A stretch of 64,000 nucleotides of DNA from Sulfuriferula sp. AH1 (GCF_002162035.1 NZ_CP021138.1:744001-808000); one strand, 5' to 3'. Positions 26,090 to 35,792 are shown, counted from the stretch's first letter. Numbers and translations are program-made. The notes: generated by a model from the sequence alone, not told the origin.

Positions 26090-28132
26090 CTATCCTTTGG
26101 TAGCAAAACACGCATCCAGCAATTTCCGGATATCGTCCAGCGGCGGCGAGCATTGCGTGCCCTGGCAGATCCACGCGCTGACATCCTTGGTCAGCGGTTT
26201 TGCCAGCGCTGCCGGCAGTCTGGCGATCTCGCCTTCCAGCGCCAGTATCAGCTTGTCCGGCGCATAGTGGCTGAGCAATTGGCGGCGCCAGTAATCGCTT
26301 AGTCCCGGCGTGCTGCGCAGAATGACGATCTGCGGCGGGATGAGGTGTTCCTGCAAGGTAATCAGCAGGCTGGAAAAACCGCCGGTGTGCCGCGACATCG
26401 CCGGATAATACAGTGCCAGCGTGCGTTCGGCGGCATCCAGATAACGGGTGTCTCCGAGCAGATAACCCAGGCGTTGCAGCGCAAAGGCGGCGATGCCGTT
26501 GCCCGACGGCATCGCGCTGTCGTGACCGGGCTTGGGGCGGTGGATGAGCTGTTCGTGGTCGTGGCTGGTAAAGAAGAAGCCGCCCGCCTGTTTGTCCTCG
26601 AATTGTTCCAGCAGCGTATCGGCGAGCGTGCGCGCGAATTCCAGATCGCTCAGGCGGAACTCCGCCTGCATCAACTCCAGCAGGGCGTCGAGCAGGAAGG
26701 CGTAGTCGTCCAGATAGGCGTTCAGATGTGACTTGTCGTCCTTGTAAGTCGCCAGCAGGCGGCCGTTATGCCACATTCTGGCATGGATGAAATCCACTGC
26801 CTGTTGTGCCGAGGCGATCCAGACCGGCTGGCCCAGGATGTTGCCGGCGTGCGCCATGCCTTTGATCATCAACGCGTTCCAGCTCACCAGTATTTTTTCG
26901 TCGCGTCCCGGTTTTATCCGCTGGGTGCGGGCGGTGAACAGCTTCTGCTGCGCGCAGGCGAGCAGATGCTCGGCCTGTTCCAGTGGTATCTTGAGTGCGG
27001 CCGCGACATCGGCCAGCGGCTTGGCCACGATCAGATTCCAGTGTTTTTGTTCGAAATTGGGCGGCTGGTCCAAACCGTAATAAGCGGCCACGAGCGCGTA
27101 TTCGTCCACGTGTAGCAGACTGGCGATCTGATGCGGGGTCCACACGTAGAACTTGCCCTCTTCGTGTTCGGAATCCGCATCCAGGCTGGAATAGTAGCCG
27201 CCATGCGGTGCCTGCATCGTGCGCATGACCCAGCCGGCGATGCCGTGTGCCGTATGCTTGAACGCGGCCTCACCGGTCAGGACAAAAGCATCGGTGTACA
27301 GCGACAGCAGCGGGCCGTTGTCGTACAGCATTTTCTCGAAATGGGGGATCGCCCAGCGTTCGTCCACGCTGTAGCGGCAGAAACCGCCGCCGAGCTGATC
27401 GTGAATGCCGCCGTCCGCCATCTTGCGCAGCGTATGCAGCGCCATGTGCTGTGCGCTGGTGTTGCCGCTGCGTGCTGCGTATCTGAGCAAAAAGTCCATA
27501 TCCGTTGGATGCGGAAATTTGGGCGCGCTGCCAAAGCCGCCGTGGGTGACATCGAACGATTGCTGCAAGGCCTCAGTCGCGGCATCCAGCGGTGCGGTGT
27601 CGAAACTGGCCTGGCCCTGCGCGCTCGGCAGGGTGGTGTCGAAGGCCTGCAACAGCGAAGCATTCTGACTGGCGATGTCTTCCTGCCGCGTGCGGTACAG
27701 CTCGACTACGTGCTCCATCAGCGTGATGAAGCCGGGCAGATTGTGACGGGCCTCTTTGGGGAAATACGTGCCGCCGACGAACGGCGTCTGATCCGGCGTC
27801 AGGAACAGCGTCAGCGGCCAGCCGCCGTTGCGCTGGGTCAGCATGTAATGGGCGGTCTGGTAAATGTGGTCGAGGTCGGGGCGTTCCTCGCGGTCGACCT
27901 TGATGTTGATGAAATGCTTGTTCATCACTGCCGCCACTTCGGGGTCCTCGAACGACTCATGCGCCATCACGTGGCACCAGTGGCAGGCGGAATAGCCGAT
28001 CGACAGCAGTATCGGCTTGTTCTGTTCGCGCGCCAGCCGCAGCGCTTCTTCCCCCCACGGGTACCAGTCGACCGGATTATCCGCGTGCTGTTGTAAATAA
28101 GGGCTGGTTTCCTGGGCAAGTCGGTTGGGCAT
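26090..28132 (-). CDS. YyaL/DUF255 thioredoxin-domain protein
   Basis: 680 residues. The N-terminal third is the DUF255 thioredoxin-like domain with [20 protein letters not shown] and a CHWC active site ([14 protein letters not shown]). The remainder is an (alpha/alpha)6-barrel resembling N-acylglucosamine 2-epimerases ([20 protein letters not shown]). Homologous to bacterial YyaL and animal SPATA20. No signal peptide, so cytoplasmic. The reaction is not established for the family. Length is as usual. Confidence 0.9.
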   Translation of the reverse strand: MPNRLAQETSPYLQQHADNPVDWYPWGEEALRLAREQNKPILLSIGYSACHWCHVMAHESFEDPEVAAVMNKHFINIKVDREERPDLDHIYQTAHYMLTQRNGGWPLTLFLTPDQTPFVGGTYFPKEARHNLPGFITLMEHVVELYRTRQEDIASQNASLLQAFDTTLPSAQGQASFDTAPLDAATEALQQSFDVTHGGFGSAPKFPHPTDMDFLLRYAARSGNTSAQHMALHTLRKMADGGIHDQLGGGFCRYSVDERWAIPHFEKMLYDNGPLLSLYTDAFVLTGEAAFKHTAHGIAGWVMRTMQAPHGGYYSSLDADSEHEEGKFYVWTPHQIASLLHVDEYALVAAYYGLDQPPNFEQKHWNLIVAKPLADVAAALKIPLEQAEHLLACAQQKLFTARTQRIKPGRDEKILVSWNALMIKGMAHAGNILGQPVWIASAQQAVDFIHARMWHNGRLLATYKDDKSHLNAYLDDYAFLLDALLELMQAEFRLSDLEFARTLADTLLEQFEDKQAGGFFFTSHDHEQLIHRPKPGHDSAMPSGNGIAAFALQRLGYLLGDTRYLDAAERTLALYYPAMSRHTGGFSSLLITLQEHLIPPQIVILRSTPGLSDYWRRQLLSHYAPDKLILALEGEIARLPAALAKPLTKDVSAWICQGTQCSPPLDDIRKLLDACFATKG

Positions 28133-28306
28133 GGTCGGCTCGATAGATAGGGTTAAGGGAATACGTTATCGGCTTTGCCGAATCCTTCCGGCAAGCCGTC
28201 ACCCGGGTTTTACGGCTGATTGAAAAATGGGCAGCCTCTTCGACCGCCCGACTCAACCATGTCTTCAGCGGCATACACTGAATCTCGCTGTCATGCATCG
28301 CACAGA

Positions 28307-28606
28307 CTAACGTGCGGCAAAGGTCATGCAATTTACCTGATTCTGGACATGGCCGACCATGATGTTGTCCGACATGCATTCGAGGCCGTCGTTAAACTTG
28401 CAGCCAGCGACCTTGCAGGCGCCTATTCCGGCTGAGCCCATGCCCGATTTGGCATGCTGCGAACTTTTCATGTAGGTGTCGCAGCCCGGGTGTATCCCGT
28501 CTCCGACGGAAATCGCCCGTGCCTGGCAGGCCTGGTCAAGATTATAGGCACATTCAGTAGCTGAACATCCAGCCACAACCGGCATTTCTATACAGATTTT
28601 CTCCAT
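28307..28606 (-). CDS. DUF1540-family cysteine-rich protein
   Basis: 99 residues with two repeats of a Cys pattern (CSATECAYNLDQACQARAI and CKVAGCKFNDGLECMSDNI), the DUF1540 signature, suggesting two small metal- or disulfide-stabilised units. No signal peptide. Function unknown. A gap of 234 bases to the RIO kinase gene holds nothing recognisable. Confidence 0.8.
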   Translation of the reverse strand: MEKICIEMPVVAGCSATECAYNLDQACQARAISVGDGIHPGCDTYMKSSQHAKSGMGSAGIGACKVAGCKFNDGLECMSDNIMVGHVQNQVNCMTFAAR

Positions 28607-28840
28607 GGTGTACTCCTTTCATGCAGATTGCTCGGTGCTGATCGGGACTGAAATAAACGTACGCTGGCAGCCACGGTATCAGCGGGGGTGCATCCAACTC
28701 GTTGTGGATTGGCTGTGTATCAGAGGGTTGCCCGAAGGCGTGAAGCGCCGGGATACACCTTATCAGCTTAGTCGCCAATGCGGGTTTTTCAAGTGGCAAT
28801 GCCCGCATTGAGCCTCTCGTCATTGGACTGTGCCGCGTGC

Positions 28841-29689
28841 TTACTGCGATGCCTGCATGCGCAGCCGCCGCGCAGTTTCTTCGGCCCGCGCATCGTCGAT
28901 CTCCCTGATCACGCCGTGCAGGTCCACCGGCTTGTCGCTTGCAGTGAAATGGCCGCTTAGCGGCGTATCCGGGCGCAGCTCGCCTTGCTCATAGAGTGCC
29001 CAGATTTCCTTGCCGTATGCAGTTTGCAGCAGCTCCGGCGCAAAGCGGCCGAAATAGCTGGTCAGGTTGGTGACGTCGCGCTCCAGCATGCTGCGGGCGT
29101 GGTTGTTGCCGGCGGCATCCACCGCCTGCGGCAGGTCGATGATGACCGGGCCGTCGCTGCCGAGCAGGATGTTGTATTCCGACAAATCGCCGTGGATCAC
29201 TCCGGCGCACAGCATCAGCACCACTTGCCTGAGCAGTGTATGGAAATGCGCCCGTGCCTGCTCCGGAGTGAAATTCACGTCGTTCAGCCGCGGCGCAGCA
29301 TTGCCGGTGTCGTCGGTGACCAGTTCCATCAGCAATACGCCAGCATGAAAATTGTAAGGCCTGGGCACGCGCACGCCCGCGGCGGCGAGGCGATACAGCG
29401 CATCGACCTCGGCGTTCTGCCAGGCTTCCTCCTGCGCTTCACGCCCGTAGCGCGAGCCTTTCGCCATGGCACGGGCCTGGCGGCTGTTCTTCACCTTGCG
29501 GTTTTCGGTGTAATCGACGCTCTGGCGGAAGCTGCGTTTGTTGGCTTCCTTGTACACTTTGGCGCAGCGTACTTCTTCGCCGCTGCGCACGACGAACACC
29601 ATCGCTTCCTTGCCGCTCATGAGCTGGCGGATAACGTCGTCGATCAGGCCATCTTCGAGCAGCGGGGCGAGTCTTTTCGGGATTTTCAT
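28841..29689 (-). CDS. RIO1-like serine protein kinase (PA4780 family)
   Basis: 282 residues. The RIO kinase elements are visible: glycine-poor ATP loop (SGKEAMVFVVRSGEE), the ATP-binding Lys in CAKVYKEAN, the catalytic loop VIHGDLSEYNILL and the metal-binding DLPQAVD. The N-terminus PKRLAPLLEDGLIDDVIRQL matches the proteobacterial PA4780 group. Substrates are unknown in bacteria; archaeal and eukaryotic RIO kinases act in ribosome maturation. Confidence 0.9.
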   Translation of the reverse strand: MKIPKRLAPLLEDGLIDDVIRQLMSGKEAMVFVVRSGEEVRCAKVYKEANKRSFRQSVDYTENRKVKNSRQARAMAKGSRYGREAQEEAWQNAEVDALYRLAAAGVRVPRPYNFHAGVLLMELVTDDTGNAAPRLNDVNFTPEQARAHFHTLLRQVVLMLCAGVIHGDLSEYNILLGSDGPVIIDLPQAVDAAGNNHARSMLERDVTNLTSYFGRFAPELLQTAYGKEIWALYEQGELRPDTPLSGHFTASDKPVDLHGVIREIDDARAEETARRLRMQASQ

Positions 29690-29743
29690 TAATCAGTTCA
29701 GGTATGGAGTGGATTCAATGCGACGGAGCATGGGGCGATGGTA

Positions 29744-30025
29744 TCACTCCTTGCCATGGGATCTGAAAATCTCCGGCAAGTAATCATCCAGCCGTCTCCC
29801 TGGGGCGGCTCGCGTACCGGATGTGGTTGGCAGACGTCCGCGCGGGCGCCGCATGGCGGCCAGTACGGTATAGGTTTCGGGCGTGAACGCTTCGCTTGCT
29901 GCAATCGCCTGCTTTAACCAGGCTTGAAAAAACTCAGGGCTATCCTGGTCGGGTATGCTTCCTGCATTGATGCCTGATGTTTCGTTGAGGGGAGGGGTGG
30001 CCGTACCGTTTTTAAACAGGGGCAT
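29744..30025 (-). CDS. Hypothetical protein
   Basis: 93 residues from ATG 30025 with a good site (aaagga) just upstream; the open frame to 30502 runs antiparallel inside the AsmA gene and is rejected. Contains an aromatic helix (PEFFQAWLKQAIAASEAF) and an Arg/Pro-rich stretch (AMRRPRGRLPTTSG). No recognised domain. It follows the AsmA gene by 44 bases and may share its transcript. Confidence 0.5.
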   Translation of the reverse strand: MPLFKNGTATPPLNETSGINAGSIPDQDSPEFFQAWLKQAIAASEAFTPETYTVLAAMRRPRGRLPTTSGTRAAPGRRLDDYLPEIFRSHGKE

Positions 30026-30069
30026 GATTTTCCTTTCTCGGTTGATGTTGCGCAAGGCGCCGGGATGCC

Positions 30070-32034
30070 TTATTGCGCAGGCGGCACCGAGCTTTTTGCC
30101 TGATGGATCAGGTGTCCGCATGCGCTGTCCTTGCCGGGGCCGGAATCGACCAGCGGGATGATTGCGAGGAACGGATTGAGTACCGCCAGCGCAGCTGCAC
30201 CCGCACCGCGCAACAGGATCCGGGTCTTGTCGATCGATACTTTCGGGTTGGCGAAGGGGCCGCGGATATAGATCGGGCTGCGCAGCGCTACCGGGCTGAG
30301 CACCTTGGTATGGGGTTCCAGATCGAGATTCAGGGTTTCCTGCGCCATGTTGATGTCGCCGCTGCCGATAATGGTATTGATCTCGGTGTCCAGCACCAGC
30401 GCCCGGGTTTGCATGTCGCCCTGCTTCACATCGAAATTGGCCACGGCGCAATTGAGCTTGATGTTCTTGTCGCCGGTGATCTTCAGCTGCAGCATCTCCC
30501 ACAGGTGCAGATTGATGGTTTCCAGCATCAGTTTGCTGATTTCGCCGCTGTCTATGAGCAGCACCACTTTGCCATCGGCGTCGGCGAGCATTTTGCCGAC
30601 CGCGTTACCTTTGCCGGCAAGATCGAATTCGCCGTTTACCTGGCCGATACTTGCCTTGCTCATTTTAATGGTCGGGAACAGCTTCTTGAGCAAAAGCTTG
30701 CGCGCCTGGATCTTCAGTTTGCCCTGGATGGGGTCGGTGTGGCCATTGAGCGTGACGGCGCCTTCCAGCGTGCCGCCCGCGACGCCGAATCTCAGCGGGT
30801 CGAGGGTCAATACCGAATCATTCATCTTCACGTGCGTCGCCAGATCCTCGATCGGCAAGGCTTGCGCACGCTGGATGCGCTTTGCCTGAATTTTCACATC
30901 GGCATCCACGCTGTTCCAGCGTTCGGTACGGAAAGGCAGCTCGGGCAGCACCTTGCGTTTGCCCGCGGCTGTGACGGGCTGCGTACCGGCATCCGCCGCC
31001 GTATCGGCCGTATCGTGCGCCGGTGCCTCGCCCTTGTTGCGGTTGCTCATGCCTACCAGCGATCCCAGGTCTTCCAGATTGAGCAATTGCAAAGTCAGAT
31101 CACCCCGTAAAAACGGTCGCTTGCCGCCCTGATCGATTTGCAGGTCGCCCGCTACGTCGCTTTTGCCGACGCGCGCGGTGAATTTTTCATAGCGCCATTG
31201 TCTGGCATGGCGCAGCAGATGCCCTTTGGTCTGGTACGCGGGCGTGCGCGGCAGCGCGATGCCGATCAGCGGGTAGAGCCGGTCCAGGCTGGCGCCGGCA
31301 AGCTGCATGTTCAGATCGACAATGCTGAACCGGGTCAGGCTGGTGACCGTGCCCGCCGCCTGCAGCCGGGTATGGCCGAGATCGACGTCGATGTCGAGCG
31401 GGTAGGGCGTGGTCTGGTCGTTTAGCGCCAGCACCGTGCCGCCGCTGCCCTTGGCCGTTAACGGCAAGCCCTTGAATCGACCGTCTGCGGCGAAGACAAT
31501 GTTTGCGGTGCCCTGCGATGCGCTCTGGCGGGTGGAAAGTGTCGCCTGAATGTGGGTGTTCTGTGCCGGATCGGCGTAACTGATATGGCCTTGATCCAGC
31601 ATGATGCGGCCAATCTCCGGCTGTGCGCTTTCATCCTTCTGGTGGTGATCCAGCAGCCAGTTCTTGCGGCCATCCGGGTTCTGTTCGAGGGATATCTGCG
31701 GTTGTTCGAGCCTGATCGTACCGATGGTGAGATGGTGCCTGAACAGCTGCGGCAAACTGATATCGCCGTCCATGCGCTTTACCGTAAACATCTGCGGCTG
31801 CTTGCACCAGTCGGGGTTGGCGAAGGTGACGTCCGCAACCTGAATGCGCGTCATCGGCCAGCCCAGCTTGACGTCGAGGTTGCCCTGGATGACCAGCGCG
31901 CGTCCGGTCTTGTCGGTCACCATGCGTTCGATCGGGTGGCGCAGCCAGTTCCAGTCGAAAAAAATGACCAATAGCACCACCAGCACGGCGATTCCGGCCA
32001 TGACATAGGCGAACCACTTAAAATCGCGGCGCAT
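30070..32034 (-). CDS. AsmA-family envelope protein
   Basis: 654 residues. A single N-terminal membrane anchor (WFAYVMAGIAVLVVLLVIFF) is followed by the periplasmic AsmA domain (RALVIQGNLDVKLGWPMTRI; VTFANPDWCKQP) and the C-terminal AsmA_2 region (GEFDLAGKGNAVGKMLADADG). The family is now viewed as lipid-transfer bridge proteins between inner and outer membrane. Length suits a mid-sized AsmA/YhjG-type member. The C-terminal IYIRGPFANPKVSIDK is also characteristic. Confidence 0.9.
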   Translation of the reverse strand: MRRDFKWFAYVMAGIAVLVVLLVIFFDWNWLRHPIERMVTDKTGRALVIQGNLDVKLGWPMTRIQVADVTFANPDWCKQPQMFTVKRMDGDISLPQLFRHHLTIGTIRLEQPQISLEQNPDGRKNWLLDHHQKDESAQPEIGRIMLDQGHISYADPAQNTHIQATLSTRQSASQGTANIVFAADGRFKGLPLTAKGSGGTVLALNDQTTPYPLDIDVDLGHTRLQAAGTVTSLTRFSIVDLNMQLAGASLDRLYPLIGIALPRTPAYQTKGHLLRHARQWRYEKFTARVGKSDVAGDLQIDQGGKRPFLRGDLTLQLLNLEDLGSLVGMSNRNKGEAPAHDTADTAADAGTQPVTAAGKRKVLPELPFRTERWNSVDADVKIQAKRIQRAQALPIEDLATHVKMNDSVLTLDPLRFGVAGGTLEGAVTLNGHTDPIQGKLKIQARKLLLKKLFPTIKMSKASIGQVNGEFDLAGKGNAVGKMLADADGKVVLLIDSGEISKLMLETINLHLWEMLQLKITGDKNIKLNCAVANFDVKQGDMQTRALVLDTEINTIIGSGDINMAQETLNLDLEPHTKVLSPVALRSPIYIRGPFANPKVSIDKTRILLRGAGAAALAVLNPFLAIIPLVDSGPGKDSACGHLIHQAKSSVPPAQ

Positions 32035-32117
32035 TTTCAGGATTCAAATGTATTCATAGTGAGGCAAGTGTTTCACGAAAACGAAAAGGCATCGGTTCGT
32101 TAGCGCACGGTTCACGG

Positions 32118-32519
32118 CTAGTAACAGCCGTTGCCTGACGACGACCAGCTTTCGACGATATTGGCGGGTGACACCTTGAACAATATTTTGCAGGAATAAG
32201 CGTAACTGGATACCGGCGTCGCCTGCTGCGTGGGAACGGAAATCCAGCTGCCGCCGCTGGCGCTGGGTACGTAAACCGGCTGGAAGGTCGTGTAGGAATC
32301 ACCGCCGCGCACGACCGTCTGGCTGGTGAAATACTCGAAGAGCCGGGCGCCGGTCGATAGCTTAAAGGACCTGGAAGGCGGTCCTTTCGCCAGCACCAGA
32401 TCGTCGGAGCTTTTGCCGACATGGATGTCAAGGCTGCGAGCGAACGTGGCCTTGCGCTGTTCCAGCGAAACGCAACCGGTCAGCGAGGCAAGTATCAGAA
32501 GGACAGGAATAAGGCGCAT
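32118..32519 (-). CDS. Small outer-envelope lipoprotein
   Basis: 133 residues from ATG 32519 (MRLIPVLLILASLTGCVSLE), a textbook lipoprotein signal with lipobox LTGC. The mature part contains GKSSDDLVLAKGPPSRSFKL and FEYFTSQTVVRG, a pattern seen in small BamE/SmpA-like or uncharacterised lipoproteins, followed by a Ser/Tyr-rich end. Probably outer-membrane attached. No known function. Confidence 0.7.
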   Translation of the reverse strand: MRLIPVLLILASLTGCVSLEQRKATFARSLDIHVGKSSDDLVLAKGPPSRSFKLSTGARLFEYFTSQTVVRGGDSYTTFQPVYVPSASGGSWISVPTQQATPVSSYAYSCKILFKVSPANIVESWSSSGNGCY

Positions 32520-32822
32520 GACAGGGCTCATAACGTGGGCGAATGCGTGCATGGTAGCCTCACTTCCCTGCGCGAGTAAAGCGGGCGTTTGCCGGGTATC
32601 GCTCCTGATATGTGATTATAGATGCTTTGAAAGTCATGACAGCGCAAGCGATGCAGGAACTGACTCCGATGCACGCAGGAGCGGTGATGACATATCCGGT
32701 TGGCATTTTTGTTTTTGTCCGCAACCATTTCGTTCCTGTGAACTCCAAAGAAGATATATCAGCAAGAAACATAAGGCTGGTATATGTATGGAATGTCCAC
32801 ATTGACAAGAAGGAAATCAAGC
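32520..32822. other. 303-base gap between the lipoprotein and alcohol dehydrogenase genes
   Basis: The flanking genes are divergent, so promoters for both should lie here. Apart from an aagga ribosome site at about 32812-32816 for the dehydrogenase I see no hairpin, repeat or convincing gene. A 78-codon open frame (32612-32848) has no ribosome site and no recognisable features. Confidence 0.6.
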
Positions 32823-33824
32823 ATGATCAAAGCCTTTGCCGCATTTGAACCACACGGAGAACTCAAGCCCTTTGAATATGATCCCGGCCAACTCAAGCCC
32901 GACGAAGTTGAAATCGACGTTCAGTATTGCGGTATCTGCCATAGCGATCTGAGCGTGATCGACAATGAATGGGGGATTACCGAATACCCGGTGGTTCCCG
33001 GACACGAAGTGGTTGGAACGATCGGCAAAATCGGCGCAGACGTCAAGCACCTGAAGATCGGCCAGGTGGTGGGGCTGGGCTGGCATGCCGGGTATTGCAA
33101 CGAATGCGAACCTTGCAAGACAGGCGACAACAATCTATGCGCGACCGCGCAGGCGACTATCGTCGGGCATCACGGCGGTTTTGCCGACAAGGTGCGTGCG
33201 TCAGCCAACAGCGTGGTTCCGATCCCGGAAGGCATTGATCTGGAGTCCGCCGGCCCGCTGTTTTGCGGCGGGATCACGGTGTTTAATCCGCTGGTCCAGT
33301 TTGATATCAAACCCACCGACAAAGTGGCGGTGATCGGCATTGGCGGCCTTGGCCATATGGCGTTGCAGTTCCTGAATGGCTGGGGCTGCGATGTCACGGC
33401 ATTCACCAGCAGCGAAAATAAAAAGAAGGAAGCTCTGGAGCTGGGCGCGCACCATACCTTGAACTCGCGCGATCCGAAACAAATCGAGGCGGCTGCCGGA
33501 CGTTTCGACATGATCATTTCCACAGTGAATGTGAAGCTGGACTGGAATCTCTATCTTGGCACGCTGAAGCCGCGCGGGCGTTTGCATTTTGTCGGCGCGA
33601 CGCTGGACCCGCTCGATATCAATGTGTTTTCGCTCATCATGGCGCAGCGTTCGATTTCCGGTTCTCCGGTCGGCAGCCCTTTAACCATTGCCAGAATGCT
33701 GGAGTTCGCCAAGCGCCACCACGTCAAGCCGGTCATCGAGAAATTCAGCTTTGCTGATATCAACAAGGCAATCGAAAGACTAAGAAGCGGTAACGCGCAC
33801 TATCGCATAGTGCTTCATCGCTAA
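32823..33824 (+). CDS. Zinc-dependent NADP alcohol dehydrogenase (YahK/CAD-like)
   Basis: 333 residues from ATG 32823 (aaggaa site upstream). The catalytic zinc ligands are in CGICHSD and GHEVVGTIG, the structural zinc site is the four-Cys loop CNECEPCKTGDNNLC, and the nucleotide-binding loop is GIGGLGHMALQF. The architecture is that of cinnamyl-alcohol-dehydrogenase-like aldehyde reductases (E. coli YahK, 349 residues) that detoxify aldehydes with NADPH. It is the last core gene before the accessory patch. Confidence 0.9.
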   Translation: MIKAFAAFEPHGELKPFEYDPGQLKPDEVEIDVQYCGICHSDLSVIDNEWGITEYPVVPGHEVVGTIGKIGADVKHLKIGQVVGLGWHAGYCNECEPCKTGDNNLCATAQATIVGHHGGFADKVRASANSVVPIPEGIDLESAGPLFCGGITVFNPLVQFDIKPTDKVAVIGIGGLGHMALQFLNGWGCDVTAFTSSENKKKEALELGAHHTLNSRDPKQIEAAAGRFDMIISTVNVKLDWNLYLGTLKPRGRLHFVGATLDPLDINVFSLIMAQRSISGSPVGSPLTIARMLEFAKRHHVKPVIEKFSFADINKAIERLRSGNAHYRIVLHR

Positions 33825-33895
33825 TGGTGTGCAACGGACATCGTGGACACGTCATGCGAAGGTAGAAACGGCGTCAAAAATCGGGTTAGTTCTTT

Positions 33896-33918
33896 GTTAG
33901 AATGTAGAGCTGACCCTA
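33896..33918 (+). repeat. Divergent copy of the 23-bp dispersed repeat
   Basis: Reads GTTAGAATGTAGAGCTGACC..., closely matching GTTGGAATGTTAGAACTGAC... at 35846 apart from one missing T and three substitutions. It lies between the alcohol dehydrogenase and the first toxin gene, at the left border of the accessory patch. Confidence 0.55.
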
Positions 33919-33935
33919 ACGTGCGTTTTATGGAC

Positions 33936-34202
33936 TCATTCATAGTGAGTCCACATCCGCAGAACACGAACGGTTTTTTCCTCGGCAAATACCTCGTACA
34001 CGATACGATGCTGAATATTGATGCGGCGCGAATATGCGCCAGCAAGATCGCCGACCAGTTTCTCAAAGGGTGGCGGGTTCTGAAATGGATTATTTGCAAG
34101 CACGGTGATCAGCGCTTGCGCTTTTGGCATGAGGCCGGTTGCAGCAAGCTTTTTTGCGTCTTTCATTGCGTGCTCGGCATAAACAACCTCCCAGCTCACC
34201 AA
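33936..34202 (-). CDS. Txe/YoeB-family toxin
   Basis: 88 residues with the YoeB/Txe pattern: WEVVYAEHAMKDAKKL at the N-terminus, NPFQNPPPFEKLVGDLAGAYSRRI in the middle (shown in part) and RIVYEVFAEEKTVRVLRMW, ending HYE. YoeB toxins are ribosome-dependent mRNA endonucleases; the catalytic Glu/Arg and C-terminal His-Tyr of the family appear to be present. The start overlaps the end of the antitoxin gene by 7 bases. Confidence 0.9.
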   Translation of the reverse strand: MVSWEVVYAEHAMKDAKKLAATGLMPKAQALITVLANNPFQNPPPFEKLVGDLAGAYSRRINIQHRIVYEVFAEEKTVRVLRMWTHYE

Positions 34203-34438
34203 TCAAGCTCCTTGGCGCTTTCTGTGAGGGGTTCGGCCATGCCTGCTTTTATTGATTTCCGCATGCCGGGTACGGCAAGCAAATGCAAGGTTTCCTGAAT
34301 GGCGCTCCAGTCTTCTATAGAAAGCAGCACAGCACTGCTACGCTTGCCGGAAATAATGATGGGTTGATGCGACTCCGCTGTTTCATCAATCAGCCGGTAG
34401 AGATTGGCGCGCGCTTCGCTGGCGGTAAGGGTGTGCAT
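34196..34438 (-). CDS. Phd/YefM-family antitoxin
   Basis: 80 residues from ATG 34438, where an aggagcg site fits (the open frame extends to 34540 through a REP element). The N-terminus MHTLTASEARANLYRLIDET is the DNA-binding Phd/YefM fold; the C-terminal part wraps the toxin. It precedes and overlaps the YoeB-like gene, the usual autoregulated order. Confidence 0.9.
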   Translation of the reverse strand: MHTLTASEARANLYRLIDETAESHQPIIISGKRSSAVLLSIEDWSAIQETLHLLAVPGMRKSIKAGMAEPLTESAKELDW

Positions 34439-34507
34439 TTTTCGCTCCTGAGAAGAAGTTAAAATGGTACGTAAATGCGTACGCAATGTCAAATCCGGAA
34501 TTTGATC

Positions 34508-34538
34508 GTAGGATGGGTAGAGCAAAGCGAAACCCATC
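34508..34538 (+). repeat. REP palindrome 1 (forward)
   Basis: 31-bp unit GTAGGATGGGT...ACCCATC with arms ATGGGT/ACCCAT around an AGAGCAAAGCGAA loop. It overlaps the stop codon of the RAYT gene. Confidence 0.85.
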
Positions 34539-35064
34539 ACAACTCCCCAGTCGCCATTGCTTCCACATCACCAGCCCAGTCCGCCGGATACACCCCCATT
34601 TCAACATGGCGGTGAAATGAAGAGTAAGGCCATTCCGCCACCGAATTCACATGCCCATGCTTCACCGGATTGATATGGATGTAGTCCACATGCCTCGCAT
34701 AATCCAGTTCGTCCCTGAGCGTGTGTTCCCAATAACGCCGCTGCCAGATACCGCGTTCGCCTTTGCCTAAACGGCTACGCGATATACGCTCCCTTTTTGG
34801 TATCGACCTCGAGAATCGGCTCTTGATCAAACGCCAGCGCATTGCATAATCGCAGTCGCCAGCAGGCAAAGTCCAGATGGTGTGCAAATGTTCAGGTAGC
34901 ACAACAATCGCATTGATTTCGAAAGGATGGCGGCTACGCGTATAGCGGAATGCTTCGCGTAATAGTTCGATATGTTCCGTGAGCAGGCTGGATTTACGCT
35001 CAGCGAGATTCACGGTGAAAAAGAAGCTGCCGCCCGCAACAAAGTTTCGTCGATAGTTTGCCAT
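34537..35064 (-). CDS. REP-associated tyrosine transposase (RAYT, Y1_Tnp/TnpA_REP)
   Basis: 175 residues. The HUH signature appears as VLPEHLHTIWTLP, and the family blocks NFVAGGSFFFTVNLAERKS at the start and IWQRRYWEHTLRDELDYARH, YIHINPVKHGHV in the middle are clear; the Tyr nucleophile is expected in the latter. RAYTs are domesticated single-strand transposases that process REP palindromes. Two inverted REP units flank this gene immediately (34508-34538 and 35096-35126), and three more lie within 2.4 kb. Confidence 0.92.
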   Translation of the reverse strand: MANYRRNFVAGGSFFFTVNLAERKSSLLTEHIELLREAFRYTRSRHPFEINAIVVLPEHLHTIWTLPAGDCDYAMRWRLIKSRFSRSIPKRERISRSRLGKGERGIWQRRYWEHTLRDELDYARHVDYIHINPVKHGHVNSVAEWPYSSFHRHVEMGVYPADWAGDVEAMATGEL

Positions 35065-35095
35065 GGGCGGTATCGTAGCAGAGGGTGGTGGTTTT

Positions 35096-35126
35096 GATGG
35101 GTATCGCTTTGCTTAACCCATCCTAC
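35096..35126 (-). repeat. REP palindrome 2 (inverted)
   Basis: Reverse-orientation copy (GATGGGTATCGCTTTGCTTA...CCTAC), 31 bp, just upstream of the RAYT start. With REP 1 it brackets the gene. Confidence 0.85.
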
Positions 35127-35227
35127 GGGATGACCGCAAATATTAATGGATGGCTGCTTAATTAAGACTATTATAAAGCTCTATTTTTAGAGGTATAATT
35201 AGCTTAATTTATGCGTAGGAGAATACC

Positions 35228-35479
35228 ATGCAAACCATCTTTACCGATCTGACCATCAGTATGTCGGACTTCAAGAAAAACCCGGCCAAGGTGCTGCGCG
35301 AGGCAGGCCAAAAACCGGTTGCCGTGCTCAACCACAACAAACCGGCGTTTTACATGGTTGATCCGCAGATGTTTGAGCTGCTCATTGAGCAGCTGGCTGA
35401 TAATCAGCTGATGCCGTTGTTGCAAGCACGTATGGCGCAACGTGCCAACGCAGTGGAAGTGAACATCGACGAGATTTGA
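35228..35479 (+). CDS. Phd/YefM/RelB-like antitoxin
   Basis: 83 residues with a tagga site before ATG. The N-terminus ISMSDFKKNPAKVLREAG and PVAVLNHNKPAFYMV is the prevent-host-death antitoxin fold. It is one base upstream of a RelE-like toxin gene, forming the second toxin-antitoxin pair of the patch, on the opposite strand from the first. Confidence 0.88.
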   Translation: MQTIFTDLTISMSDFKKNPAKVLREAGQKPVAVLNHNKPAFYMVDPQMFELLIEQLADNQLMPLLQARMAQRANAVEVNIDEI

Positions 35480-35480
35480 T

Positions 35481-35792
35481 ATGGCCGAACAATATAAATA
35501 CAAATTAAAGTTCGTGCCTGATGCGCTGGGAGAATGGAATCGGCTTGATGGTTCTGTTAAAGAGCCATTACGCAAATTGCTGAAAAAGCGGTTGAATGAG
35601 CCTTTCATGCCGGGTTCGGAATTGCATGGCGAGTTGCGGAATTGTTATAAAATCAAGTTGTTAAAGCAGGGTTACCGGCTGGTTTATGTAGTGGAAAATG
35701 ATGAGTTGGTGGTGCTTGTGCTGGCAGTGGACAAACGTGAAGATGCTACGGTTTACACTTCGGCAACGGCGCGGCTGAAAACTAAAATCTAG
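35481..35792 (+). CDS. RelE/ParE-family toxin
   Basis: 103 residues with YKLKFVPDALGEWNRLDGSV at the start, LRKLLKKRLNEP and a C-terminal YKIKLLKQGYRLVYVVENDE then VVLVLAVDKREDATVY, the usual RelE layout. RelE toxins cut mRNA in the ribosomal A site. Transcribed with its antitoxin one base upstream. A REP unit follows its stop codon at once. Confidence 0.88.
   Translation: MAEQYKYKLKFVPDALGEWNRLDGSVKEPLRKLLKKRLNEPFMPGSELHGELRNCYKIKLLKQGYRLVYVVENDELVVLVLAVDKREDATVYTSATARLKTKI

Noticed and set aside
29744-30502. 252-codon open frame running through the AsmA 3' end
   Set aside because: It overlaps the AsmA gene in another frame for ~430 bases; only the part from ATG 30025 has a ribosome site and lies outside AsmA.
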